From Stemphylium vesicarium (lineage: Eukaryota; Ascomycota; Dothideomycetes; Pleosporales; Pleosporaceae), in assembly GCA_004380135.1 (NCBI GenBank), contig QXCR01000110.1, positions 1 to 64,000 on the forward strand: a stretch of 64,000 nt of DNA. Direction: 5' to 3'. Every line of letters starts with the position of its first letter. Within the stretch, counting starts at the first letter, position 1. Below, in pieces: positions 53,513 through 64,000 of this stretch. The position numbers were made by a program, and so were the translations under genes. Under the pieces are notes generated by a model. It had not been told where the DNA came from. It did not search any database and saw only the letters and a program-made list of their open reading frames with translations.

Positions 53513-56136
53513 CCGCAGATTCCCTCTCGTTCGGATTCCTCGTTATGGTCTGGTATCGAGTGCCGCTGTGGAGTGTCTGCGCCGCCATCCGTCTGGGCAT
53601 CCAGATGGTTACCTATAGCTTACAGCGACGTGCTCCATACGACTCGGAGGAACCTCGACACATTTGCTAGTACGCGCATGAGAGGGACTTGTAACCTGGC
53701 CCTGTCAGATCTTACCGTCCAAGCACAAACGTCATTCCAGCATCCTCGCCATCGACACTATCGAGTCGTATCCACTTCGTCTCACAAGGTGGTCGCCATG
53801 GACGATGGTGCAAGATTTCCATGAAGAGGACTTGTCATGCTGGTCTTTGAGCAGCCCACTTGGCGCATCCATGATACAGCCTAGAAGTCTACAAGATCCA
53901 GAGTACATATGGACTACTATGGATCCATACTTTTTCAACCTGCGGACGTCGTTCCTTCCTAACTCGGTACCTTAATTTCCGGGACAAAACAAAGTCGACT
54001 AGTAGCCCTGGGTACGTACCAGTACGACTGCCCGCCAACGGCGAGTTTCAACGGCGAGCGTCAACGGCGACTAGTATTTACGCGTATATCTAAGGCTATA
54101 AGGAAGTCAAGTATAGTCTAATCTGACACAGAGCCCACAACCATGCCGGTTCATTTCGCCGTAGTTCTCCTGAAAGAAACTCCTTGTCTTCTATCGTCGC
54201 GCATACAATAAAGCAAACACCATGTCCCCCAACACTATTATAACCAGGGGTTACCAGACTCTAAAAATCCGCAAAAGCCCACTTCCAGTCACGATGAGCT
54301 ACAACCCAGTAGTGCGTGCGCGAAGGAAGCCCAACCCTGACAAAAGCAATAGCCGTTGAACTCCTATCACAAGCCCCATCCCATCCACCTCATGTAACAT
54401 GTTTAGCTGGAAGATACCAAAACAGGCTAAGCCGCTTGATCGTTCACCAAGCAAGCAAAGCGCATACAACCTTTTTCCTTCCCGGGAAGCGCGCGATACA
54501 ACCCCAATATGCAGGGACACGGGAAGGAAAGAAAAAACCACGCCACAAATCCATATGTGACGCATCCGCTTCCCCCCCCCTCTCTCTATCTCTCCTATTC
54601 CAAATCCCCATTCCTTCGTGATATCTACCTTGTCCTTGCTATTGCATCGTGAGGTCTAAGCATTCTTCCACCCATGATGCAGTCATCCATTCCGATAGGA
54701 AGGGGTGGGCGGCTATATCAGCTCCATGTTAACAACCCCCTCTCCTATCGTTCCCACACACACCTTTCACGTGTCCTCTTCTGCTCCACGGAAGGGGAAA
54801 AGGAGGGAGCGGGCATCCATCAATCAACCAGCCAAGCCCCAACCCCCTCCTCCATGTTTCCATGAAGTTCCAACGCATGTATTGATTTGCGAATTCTTCG
54901 ATACCTAACGATGTCCTTGAACACGAATATCGCTCAGCGCACAGACACTTTATTGCCCAGGTATTGAATCTTGCCGGCCAGCCACAACAATGCTTCCGGG
55001 CTCATTCGGGGGCCTCGCTCGGGTACGGACTCCTTGGCTCAAAGCCAGGACATCGTATGAAAAACTGCGGTTGTGGCGGCGGAATGACAATCGGACGGTC
55101 AGCCCCAGCCTCCAGCCCTAGTTCCAGCTCAGGCCCAAGCCCAGACCACGTTCCAAACTGCCGATGCTGCTGTTGCTGCTGCTGCTCACTCAATACAGCA
55201 AGCACAGTGAGTGTAGCTCGGCCGCCGCTGTCGTCGTATCCGATACGCGCGTATAAGTTGGTACGAACGCATATTTATCCAGTCTAGCCTAGCCCAGCCG
55301 ATTTAGTGACAGTTGATGTGGTTATTTGATACTCTGTTTTTCGCTCATGGTACCCTGCCCTTATCCTCACATAACACGCTGCTATCGCACATCTTTCATG
55401 TTAGCATTTCAGCATTTCAGCGTTGAAAATGTCGACCCGCGCTTCCTCCTACATTTCAGCAGAGAAAGAGAGCGAGAGGGCAGGCAAGCATGACATGTAA
55501 AAGCACCCATCACGCAAGGCAATGCCAATAACATGGAAGCATTTTCTTTTCATCATTATTTACTACTTGATGCGCGCTTTTCCAACGGCGTTCCCACCGG
55601 GGAAGCAAACAGACGCAGTAGTTTGCCATAGCGTAGTCCCCAACCCCAGCTATATCGATTAGCTGGATGGTAGTAGGTGATCTCGTCTGTCTTCCATTGC
55701 CATATCATCGTCATCATCCTTTCGCATATACACACGTGTGTGAAGAGAGAAGAAGAAGAAAGGAAGAGAAGAGAAAGATTTCAAAGGAGATTCGTTCATA
55801 TGCTTATCCTCGCATTCCCTCCCTACCGGTTAAAAAAGAAAGATATAGTCGAGAGTAGTAGTCCCATTGCCACGCCTGCCTTCACCTTTCCCAGATGCCC
55901 TTGAATGCCAGATATGCCGAGATTTTCGATGGAATCGAGGAGATAGATTTGCGCAGACGCCATTGAAAACGCTTTCCCAGTTCGCAGTAAATGAAAAAGT
56001 TGCATGATACGATTGTTCCGACCGTATCCAATAAATTTGTAGAGGGGCCATTGACGTAGGAAATGGGGTATATGTGAAGAATCGAGCGAAGGTATCGTCA
56101 TCGAGAGCTGAATTGGGCCTGCCGAGGAGGTATCTA
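53513..56136. other. intergenic
   Basis: About 2.6 kb before the 3' end of the RING-protein gene. A minus-strand frame at about 55002-55260 contains a Gln run and Pro-rich sequence but no start. A C-run (TTCCCCCCCCCTCTCTC) lies near 54570-54590. No supported gene; part may be the RING gene's 3' UTR. Confidence 0.45.
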
Positions 56137-58350
56137 TCAGGCTGCTGCTTGCGGTATCGAAGGTGTGGCAGTATCGGGTGGAGTATCGGTCTCCTTAGCT
56201 GTCTCGTGGACGCCTTCGCCTCTACAGAGGGGACATGAGTTGCGGCCGGTCGTCAACCACTATAATGTGTTAGTATGCGTGTAACAAGAGCCGTCTGTAT
56301 TACGTACCTGGTCAATGCAGATCTTATGGAACATGTGCTCGCATTTGACTAGCTTCCGCGCCTCCTCGTCCACTTCAAAGTCGCACAAGCAGACAAGACA
56401 GCGCGCACCCGGAACAAGATCGATTGTTTCTTCACCCTCGACCGTCTCGGCTGTAAGGGCGCCGGGAGTGCCACGAATCCTGAGCAGGCCAGGGGCGGAG
56501 GCCACATCCTCCTCGCTCGCAACAGGTGGTTTCGCGGGACCCAGTATGGACGAGAGCAGCATCATATCCTCGTATGTTGGCGAGTCGGTGAAGAGGCTTG
56601 GCGTAGTAAGGATTGGGTGGTTCTCGGGATAGCTGCCACCCAGCACATAGATGATCCAGCTCCTCGAACCTTCTCCAGGGTTGTTGTCGGGCTCTACCAC
56701 ACCTCTTCTCCGAGGCGCTCCGGATCCGTATCGTGTAAAGTCTGACTCGCTTAGGCGACGCGGTCGAGCGTTGCGGGTATAGGTTTGTGGCTCTTCCGCA
56801 GTCGGCTCAAGAGTCGACCCAGCTCCTCTTCGAACGAAGCTGTTCCGTCGAGAGGGTGCCGACGATTGCGTGGTCGGTGAGGGAGGGGATGTAGACGTCG
56901 CCGGGGTCGTGGCACCCGATGGGCCGGAGGAAAAGTTCAGGGTGGTAGCTGGGGTCGATGGGGGAGGGAGGGGCCCTGGCGGAGAGTCTGTGACTGACGA
57001 CCATGGGCGGGCGTGGTCTTGGGTGTTTGCGCGGTGGTGTCTTTGACTGTCGTAATTTGATGGAAAGTTGAAGCCGCCCATTGATGCTCGCCGCCTATGG
57101 CTGAAGCGTGTACCATTCTGGGGTGGCTGTATAATGCTTGCATTGGCGTCGCCTGGTGAGGTCGGGGGTGTCGGGAAGCTGGAGAGAGCGTCGAGGAAGG
57201 GTGGTATGCTAGCATCCTCCTGGCCTGTACTACTGCCTGGCTGTATGGATCTGATGCCCACAATGATGATGGGCACCAGCCTACCTTCGCCGTCTTCGTC
57301 GCCGTCTGCTCCACCATTGCCGGAACTGCTGCCACGGCTTCCGTTGTCGGCTCCCGTGCTGAAGCGGAACATCCTGAAGAAATTGAGAGGCGGCTGGCTG
57401 GACCCTGGAGCATCACCACCAGCACCGTCGTCGTTCCCCCGTAGTGCCGACGCTATGCTGCCGTTCTGCAGCGACTGCAGGAACGTGTCAAAGGTGCCGT
57501 CGCGGGTGGCGGCTGGGTTGTCTTCACCGACGAGCGAGGCTGCCGTGGCGGCTGCGGCCAGCGAAAGTAGTCGGGACAGCACATCAGCCTGGTCTTCGCC
57601 CTGGCGCAATTGCTGCACATTGTCCATGTTCTCCCCGTCCTGCCACAGCGGACGCCTCCTGCGCTGGTGTCCTATCATATTGCGTAGTCGGCGCTGCGAG
57701 GGCAGTATGCTAAGTGTCCTCCCATCCCGCCGTAGCGGGCTCAGAGGGACCAGGGGACGCTGCCGGTGCGTGTCTGGCCGTTCGGCGTGCGAGTTGGTGC
57801 GCAGAAGCTGATCAAAGTCCAGTCCCAGGTCTGGTACCTGCACGCGCGGGAGGACTGGCCCACGTTCACTTGCGGTATGGCGGAGGGCTGAGCGGCTTGG
57901 CGTGCTACGGGCGTGCGTGTCTGATGGCCTCAGGTCCGCTGCGGGCTCTGTACTGCGAGCCTGCAGCGACGGCCGTCTATGCAGCAGGCCGGCCATGGAG
58001 CTGAGCGACGAACGCGCCCTGTTGAGCCGCGACCGCGAGCGACTGAGCGTCGGAACTTCTTCGGGCGCTGACGGTCCAGCATCGTGGCGCCCGAAGTGAG
58101 AGGACAGGCGGTTGGAGAGCCTCGTGGAGCTTGTTCGCGGGCGAGAGGGCGTGTCGTGGGCGTTTTGGATCGCTCGGCGGTGCACCAGCTCGGGCACCGT
58201 GTCGTCGTGGTCGGATTGCTGCTGCTCATGCTGATGCTGCTGCTGCTGCGGCGGCGGCGAGGCTCGCAGGCCAGGCGCCCATGACCGCGGGCGCGACCTC
58301 GGCGGGCGTCGCTGCGCTTCTTCAGCGCCTCTGGAGTTGGCCTGGCCCAT
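56137..58350 (-). CDS. RING-H2 E3 ubiquitin ligase, putatively N-myristoylated
   Basis: Exons 58350-56308 and 56259-56137 (48-bp intron) give 721 aa. The RING-H2 finger is at the C-terminus: Cys651, Cys654, Cys670, His672, His675, Cys678 from exon 1 (CLVC...KCEHMFHKIC) and Cys690, Cys693 from exon 2 (WLTTGRNSCPLC), so the intron splits it. Before it is a conserved-looking block WIIYVLGGSYPENHPILT. Residues 5-560 are low-complexity, Arg/Ser/Pro-rich, with Gln/His and Gly runs. The protein begins MGQANS, which fits the myristoylation consensus MGxxxS/T and suggests membrane association. The open frame extends to 58503 without an upstream ATG. The gene is divergent from the Rrn11-like gene, 398 bp apart. 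Substrates unknown. Confidence 0.85.
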
Positions 58351-58748
58351 GTCGTGAGGGCATCCGGCGAGGGAAGGCGCGCCTCGGAGAAAGAAAACCG
58401 GCGATCGGTTTGGCTGTCGTGTCGTCCAGGTCGAACCGTCAGAGCAACGAGGTTGCGGCGGCGGCGGCAGGCGGTCATGTATGGCGCAGCCGAGCCTTCC
58501 CAATTAGTCACGGCACTAACGCCTTGGAGCTACGCCGGTCGAGTGCTCTTGCCTCACCTTCTGTTGCTGAAACCGCGACAGGCTCTTGTCGGCGTCCTCA
58601 GCACAGTTTCCTGTCCTCTGGGCCCTCCAGCCCTCCAACCCTCTTCCCCTCAGCGCTACCGTAGCCTGGAGCTGGAGCCTCACCGCCCCTCCTCCACGTC
58701 CACGCATTTGCTGGCAGGGGTAGTAGTGGCCACAGCTAGAACGGCTGC
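58351..58748. promoter_or_regulatory. shared divergent promoter region
   Basis: 398 bp between the start codons of the RING-protein gene (-) and the Rrn11-like gene (+); both promoters must lie here. No clear TATA element; GC-rich. Confidence 0.6.
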
Positions 58749-60068
58749 ATGATCGTGCAGTCCTTGGTCATCACAACCATGCAATACTTCACCACCCAGC
58801 TGCGCGAACAGCAGGACAGGAACCGCCCGCTGCGCGCCGCCCAGTACAGCAAGGCCAGAAGAAATAAATACAAGACGGGCCAGACTGATCTCTCTACCGA
58901 ACTCGACGACGAAGACGATGGGCAAACACATCCAAGTGCCAGAGTCCAATCGTCGGCCGCATCAAGCGCGCCCCAGTTAGTCCAGCTGCGTGTCGCAGGC
59001 CTATTGCCCGACCAAGAAAACGACGTTCCCCCAGCGCCGTTTCCTCACGCACCTGCCAGCGCTTCCAGACAGCAGTATGGGTCCACTAAAATTCAAGAGG
59101 AAATGGCCACGACACCAGTGCGCCTGTACGCTGTCAACGCGGCCTCCAAGAGCGGCCTTGACCATGGCGGCCAGCGAGAAGCCCACAAGCGAGCTCATCT
59201 CGATAATCTCTCCACACTCATGCATTGCTGTCTACTCAAGGGAGATTACGAGCGCGCAGGCCGTGCGTGGGGAATGATACTACGCACCCACGTTGCTGGT
59301 GGACGCCCCGTCGACCCTCGAAATCATGGACGATGGGGTATTGGTGCAGAAATAGCACTTCGCCGTAAACCCGCTAGTCTTGATGAAATTGGCCGCTTCT
59401 CTGAGGAGGGCTTCGAGCTCGCAAGGGAGTACTACGATCGTCTCATCATCCAGCATCCGAACCGGAAGCTGCAGCCACATGCCGTCGACGAGCGTATGTT
59501 CTATCCACCCATGTTCTCGCTGTGGATCTACGAGGTTTGCGAAAAGAGCAGGCGCGCAAGATTGCATCTACAAGATGAGGTCGCAAATCGGTCGCGGTCC
59601 TCGAGAAGCATGTCAATTGACACTTCTGCCGAAGACCGACCCGACGACTCTCGCGCTAAGGAGACTGTCATTCAGTCAGAAGAGCTTTCCCAGGCCATGG
59701 AGATTGCAGAGCGTCTCGACCAAGTCATTGCATCGCCACCATTCGACAGACAAGCCAGTCTTCTGCAACTTCGCGGCAACATCTCTCTATGGATCAGCGA
59801 CCTCACAATGGGGAAGGCTGGTGCTAATGAAGACTGGAGCCCAGAAGCATTTGCACCGACTCGACCAGGCAGCACAGATTCAGTTTCAGATCGGCTTCAA
59901 CGATTGACCAATGCTCAACGAGAGCTAAAAGCAGCCCAAGCCTTTTTTGATCGAGCCGCAGTCAATGGCGCTGAAGTACAAGCTGCAACGCTGTCTAGTA
60001 TCAACCTGAAACTTAGAGAGGTGGCCACGTATATGGAGCAGCTGCGGCCCTCGCAACGAGACGACTAG
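58749..60068 (+). CDS. RRN11: Rrn11-like RNA polymerase I initiation factor
   Basis: A single exon encodes 439 aa. Rrn11 is part of the core factor that recruits Pol I to the rDNA promoter. Evidence: the helical-repeat signature HLDNLSTLMHCCLLKGDYER followed by AGRAWGMILR, as in the Rrn11 family, then YYDRLIIQHPN and a FYPPMFSLWIYEV block, and helical C-terminal sequence (AQRELKAAQAFFDRAA). An in-frame ATG ten codons downstream (58779) could be the true start. The family is weakly conserved; another TPR-like protein is the alternative. Confidence 0.65.
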   Translation: MIVQSLVITTMQYFTTQLREQQDRNRPLRAAQYSKARRNKYKTGQTDLSTELDDEDDGQTHPSARVQSSAASSAPQLVQLRVAGLLPDQENDVPPAPFPHAPASASRQQYGSTKIQEEMATTPVRLYAVNAASKSGLDHGGQREAHKRAHLDNLSTLMHCCLLKGDYERAGRAWGMILRTHVAGGRPVDPRNHGRWGIGAEIALRRKPASLDEIGRFSEEGFELAREYYDRLIIQHPNRKLQPHAVDERMFYPPMFSLWIYEVCEKSRRARLHLQDEVANRSRSSRSMSIDTSAEDRPDDSRAKETVIQSEELSQAMEIAERLDQVIASPPFDRQASLLQLRGNISLWISDLTMGKAGANEDWSPEAFAPTRPGSTDSVSDRLQRLTNAQRELKAAQAFFDRAAVNGAEVQAATLSSINLKLREVATYMEQLRPSQRDD

Positions 60069-61135
60069 TCTTTTTCAACTGATGATACCAACAGCCCGGC
60101 CCTCCCTGCAACGATAGTCTGGGCTACTGGACCAACCTTTACTTTTCAAGCATCAGCAACACTCTTCCTGCACTATACCCAGCTTTGTCATCAGAGCATT
60201 TATGAGAAATGTATCACATTGGCCACTTACATGGTAAGCAATATGCTTTGCTTGATGGAGTCCGAATCCCCATGTCTCCATCTCTTCTCTTAGCATTCAT
60301 TGAATCAGAAATACTCTTGCCACGTGACTATATCTCTACCAGCTTTGGTATATCAATGAGTATCAGTAATAATGACAACGCAATTGGAACAGAGCGAGTA
60401 CCTAGTAAAGACAAGACATGGGCCTTGCAGCTGCACACATGATTTGCGGCCCGTTTCAATTCCGGCCGAGCTTGGCTGTACATCGAATTATTCCTCGCGC
60501 AACCACCATTACCCGGATGACCCGAGATGGATCTCGCATCAGGGCAGGTTGAGACCTCGGTAGAGCTCACGGGAAGCGGAGAATTCATTTCATAGTCGAG
60601 GTAGTCAGGTTTGAATCAAGGCGACTCTCGAAATACAACACAGATTAAGACTCCGATTGGCATAGTGCTGATTCCCTCGTACATCACAATTGCCGAATAG
60701 TTTTGCGACATGTCGCGTACAACACGTGCTGCGGCGTTCGGTTCGGGATCACCCACGTCCGCATCCACCGACTCTCTTACCACACCTGACAAAGTCCTGA
60801 CAAACACCAAAATGTCTCTGCGCTAGGCCTCAGACCCGCACCAACATATGCGAATCACAACCTCGGGATATCTTTCCATGCGTCATGCGATCCAATCAAG
60901 CTTGGCGTTATGTGGGGTAGCCGCGCACCTTTCGCGCTGACACCTGACGATGTGGACTATCGACGCGCCGATATGCACTGCCGTACTGTTTGCTACCAGG
61001 TCACCGGGGAAGGGGCGGTTGTAGACGTTTATATATATGTAACCCACCACTGCGGTTGCTTGGTATCTTTTGCATTTCGAGCGGGGTAACTCCAACACCA
61101 ACTTTCTTATTTCAACGACGAATACAAACTTCAAG
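60069..61135. other. intergenic
   Basis: About 1.1 kb between two plus-strand genes; promoter of the monooxygenase gene, with a TATATATAT stretch at about 61029-61039. No gene seen. Confidence 0.55.
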
Positions 61136-63375
61136 ATGGCTGTCACAGATTCAGTAGAGTCCAAGTGCGATGTGTTAGTTTGGTCACCCAAGAAATTAAG
61201 TAACAAAACTGACTGCTTCAAAGGCTCATTGTTGGTGCCGGTCCTGCAGGGTGAGCTTATCATCTCAATCTTGAGATCAAATAACTGACTTTGTTTTTCC
61301 AGATTGATGCTGGCCACCTGGATGGCAAGATGCGGCATCAACGCTCGCATAGTCGACAAGCGCGGCACCAAGATCTATTCCGGACAGGCTGATGGTCTAC
61401 AACTCCGCAGTCTTGAGATCTTTGATAGCTTCGGCTTCGCCGACCGAGCATGGAAGGAGGCGAACCACCTGATCGAGGTATGTGCCATATATCGTGCCGA
61501 CGTAACTCAACTGACAAGCTTTTAGTTTTGCATGTGGGTATGTTGATAAACCTCAACCTTCTGCCGTGCCTCCTAACATAAACAGAACCCCGGCGAAGAC
61601 GGGGTCATACGTCGCTCGGATCGCGTGCCAGATGTGGCACCTGGCCTATCCCGGTTCAAGGAAATCGTCCTTCACCAGGGTCGCATTGAGCGATTTTTCC
61701 TTGACCACATCAAGAAACACTCCCATGATGCCTTACGTGTTGAGCGTGGAGTGCTACCCGAATCACTTCACATTGCCGAAGACCGAGTCAACGATCATTC
61801 GACAGAGAACTACCCCGTCACCGTGCAGTTGCGGTATCTGACCGAAGACGAAGCTATGCCCGCTCAAAGCAAGGGATCCGACATCAATGATGGTCTATTC
61901 CGGAGCAACTTGGCGGAAGACGATACGGACAATTTGATTGCGAATAGTAGGCAGAAGCAAGGTAGTACGGAAACGGTGAGAGCAAAGTACGTTGTAGGTT
62001 GCGACGGCGCTCACAGTTGGACCCGAAAGCAGCTGGGATTCGAGCTTGAGGGAGAACCGACAGACCACATCTGGGGCGTCTTGGACATCATACCCATCAC
62101 AAACTTCCCGGACGTCCGAAAGCGTTGCGCGATACACAGTGCATCTTCTGGTTCTATGATGATCATTCCGCGCGAGAACAAGATTACTCGGCTCTATATT
62201 CAGCTCACGGAGATCAAACCAGACGCGAGCGGCCGAGCGGATAGGTCGAAGATCACACCCGAGACCATCATCACGGCGGCAAAGAAGATCATTGCACCTT
62301 ATAATTTGTCGTACGAGTACTGCGATTGGTGGACGGCGTACCAAATTGGCCAGCGAGTCGGCAAGAACTTCGAACGCGATAGCCGCGTGTTTCTGGCTGG
62401 CGATGCCGTCCACACCCACTCGCCTAAGGCTGGACAGGGCATGAATGTGTCGATGCAGGATGCGTATAACCTAGGCTGGAAGTTGGGATTGGTGGTGAAG
62501 GGTGTCGCTCAACCAGACATACTGAAGACATACCAGTCTGAACGAAGACGAATTGCGCAGGATCTCATTGCGTTTGACCACAAGTTCTCGAGGATGTTTT
62601 CAGGCCGACCAGCCAAAGATGTCATGGATGAAGAGGGTGTGAACATGGATGAGTTCAAGCAAGCTTTCCTCAAAGGTGAGAGAAACACCTCTGAGTTGAC
62701 TGGAGAAGCTAACGTGTGAAAGGAAATCTGTTCGCCGCCGGTCTTTCAGTCGACTACGGAACAAGCATGTTAATTGGCAAACCAGGCAACGCCGCGGAGC
62801 AAGGCGACGGGACAGATGTGTCATCCAAGATGCAAGTCGTCGGCAAGCAAGAGCTTGCTTCAGAGACGAAGCTGGGCATGCGTTTTCCCAGCCATCAAGT
62901 GCTCAACCAGGCGGACGGCCGAGCATGGGAATTTCAGCAGAAGCTCAGGAGTGATGGACGATTCCGCATCATTGTTTTTGCCGGTAATGTGGTCAAGCCA
63001 CAACAGAGCGCACGTCTCAAGGGCTTCTGTCAGCGTCTATCGTCATCTCCCCTGCTGGCCCCGCGTCTCATAAAAGACATTGACGTGCTCACCCTGCATT
63101 CGTCCAAACGCACCGACGTAGAGCTTCTGGAAGACTTCCCTGACGTCCTGCATCCGTTTGACGCAAAGACGGGATGGGACTACGACTCGGTGTACGTGGA
63201 CGACGGGAACTACCATGAAGCCTTTGCCGATGCATACAAGAGATATGGCGTTAATAGAGAGACGGGATGCGTGGTTGTCGCAAGACCGGATCAGTACGTA
63301 GGATACATAGACACACTCGACGAAGAGGGGCTTAAGGGGGTTGAGGCGTACTTTACAGGCATTCTCAGGGCATAG
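61136..63375 (+). CDS. FAD-dependent phenol-2-monooxygenase-type hydroxylase
   Basis: Exons 61136-61173, 61224-61250, 61303-61477, 61526-61537 (12 nt), 61586-62675 and 62723-63375 give 664 aa. It is a class A flavoprotein hydroxylase using NAD(P)H and O2 to hydroxylate phenolic rings (phenol hydroxylase or 3-hydroxybenzoate 4-hydroxylase group). Seen: dinucleotide motif VLIVGAGPAGLMLA (GAGPAG at 17-22, assembled from three exons); DG motif VGCDGAHSWTRKQLGF; GD motif FLAGDAVHTHSPKAGQGMN; and a C-terminal thioredoxin-like domain (from about 490, FRIIVFAGNVV ... CVVVARPDQYVGYI) typical of this group. Introns are 47-52 bp. The 12-nt exon encodes FCMW of the family block EFCMWNP. Substrate not inferable. 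Confidence 0.9.
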
Positions 63376-64000
63376 ACAGAAGCAAGTCTGGACTCTGCAC
63401 GTCCAATGCACATCTCAAAGGCTCCGCAGTATCCTGCAAACACCCTGTTCATCATGTGTGGAGCTTACTGACGTGGTTCAGCCCTAATTCGAACATGGCA
63501 AGAGGCTGCGGGTGTTTCCCACGACAACAGCAACCGCTAACCGTTCTGCAGGCCGAATCCCGAGCCTATTAGACACGACAGCTGAAACCGTCGCACGCGG
63601 CTCCGGACGAATGATGGTTGCCATGTTGGGGTGTGACGGTCTAAGCCACAAGTGGGCCGCATCTGGGGTGTGTTCCTGGACGGCACAAGGACAGGGGCCC
63701 GGTGTTGGCAGGGCAACCGTGGAAGAAACAACACACCGGATGTGCCGCATCGCATCACTTGCTGGAGAACAGCAATTGCCCCCCTTTTGGAGAGACATTA
63801 ATATCGCATTTCTGGCAGCGCAATCGCTTTTCACTGTGTCAAAGACAATCGACATCTCAACGACATTTTGGCCCTCTTTTCGCGCCACACCGACATATCA
63901 TGAACGGGCCCACTACGCCGAGTGGTACACACTATGGACGGCCACCTGCATACGACGATGATGACGGCTCCCCTCAGCTGCAAGGAGGATCAACCATGCG
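63376..64000. other. 3' flank, no gene seen
   Basis: About 625 bp to the right edge. Open frames on both strands overlap one another and show no known domain; an incomplete gene at the edge cannot be excluded. Confidence 0.45.

Noticed and set aside
55002..55260. Minus-strand frame with a Gln run (QQQQQQ) and Pro-rich end
   Set aside because: No start codon and no acceptable upstream splice acceptor in phase; might be a lost 3' exon but cannot be supported.
58351..58503. N-terminal extension of the RING protein up to 58503
   Set aside because: The frame is open but begins without an ATG; the MGQANS start at 58350 is the first possible methionine.

Overview
The window is nuclear DNA of a filamentous ascomycete, most likely a Pleosporales-type Dothideomycete. 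The genes are interrupted by many short GT-AG introns (mostly 47-60 bp, with CTGAC or GCTAAT-type branch sites near the acceptor). The protein set (Msp1, beta'-COP, Msb2-type mucin, DUF3433, Bys1/thaumatin-like, Zn2Cys6 factor) is typical of that group. All gene models were spliced by hand from the sequence; lineage and orthology are inferred from recognised motifs, not from a search.

Layout. 0-16.4 kb: a possible transposon tail, then MSP1 (+), beta'-COP (-, nine exons including a 6-nt microexon), a 1463-aa Msb2-like signalling mucin (-) with a 231-bp intragenic repeat, a long leader/intergenic region, a calcineurin-type metallophosphoesterase with an altered metal-site motif (-) and a small Cys-rich secreted protein (-). 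17-25 kb: syntaxin-18/Ufe1-type SNARE (+), aspartate aminotransferase (+), a copia-Gag-like host gene (-), tRNA-Ser(AGA) (+) and mitochondrial-type holo-ACP synthase (+). 26-31 kb: a DUF3433 multi-pass membrane protein gene that appears broken by an insertion and two frameshifts, and whose one clear intron carries a duplicated branch-point/acceptor block.

32-44 kb: a Bys1/thaumatin-like secreted protein (-), then a gene-poor stretch of about 9 kb. That stretch hides a seven-exon FKBP-type prolyl isomerase (-) in exons too short to show as open frames, and is followed by histidinol-phosphatase (-). 45-51 kb: a gamma-glutamylcyclotransferase-like gene (+) behind a 66-bp AAG microsatellite, a Gvp36-type BAR protein (-) and a Zn2Cys6 transcription factor (-). 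51.5-53.5 kb holds decayed coding sequence. 56-64 kb: a RING-H2 E3 ligase (-) divergent from an Rrn11-like Pol I factor (+), and a phenol-hydroxylase-type flavin monooxygenase (+).

Most genes are unrelated housekeeping functions (membrane-protein quality control, COPI traffic, ER SNARE, histidine and aspartate metabolism, ACP activation, Pol I transcription) interleaved with surface, secreted and regulatory genes. I see no secondary-metabolite cluster, CRISPR array or prokaryotic-style operon. The most unusual items are the microexons, the duplicated splice acceptor, the Gag-derived gene, the altered phosphoesterase motif and the decayed genes.
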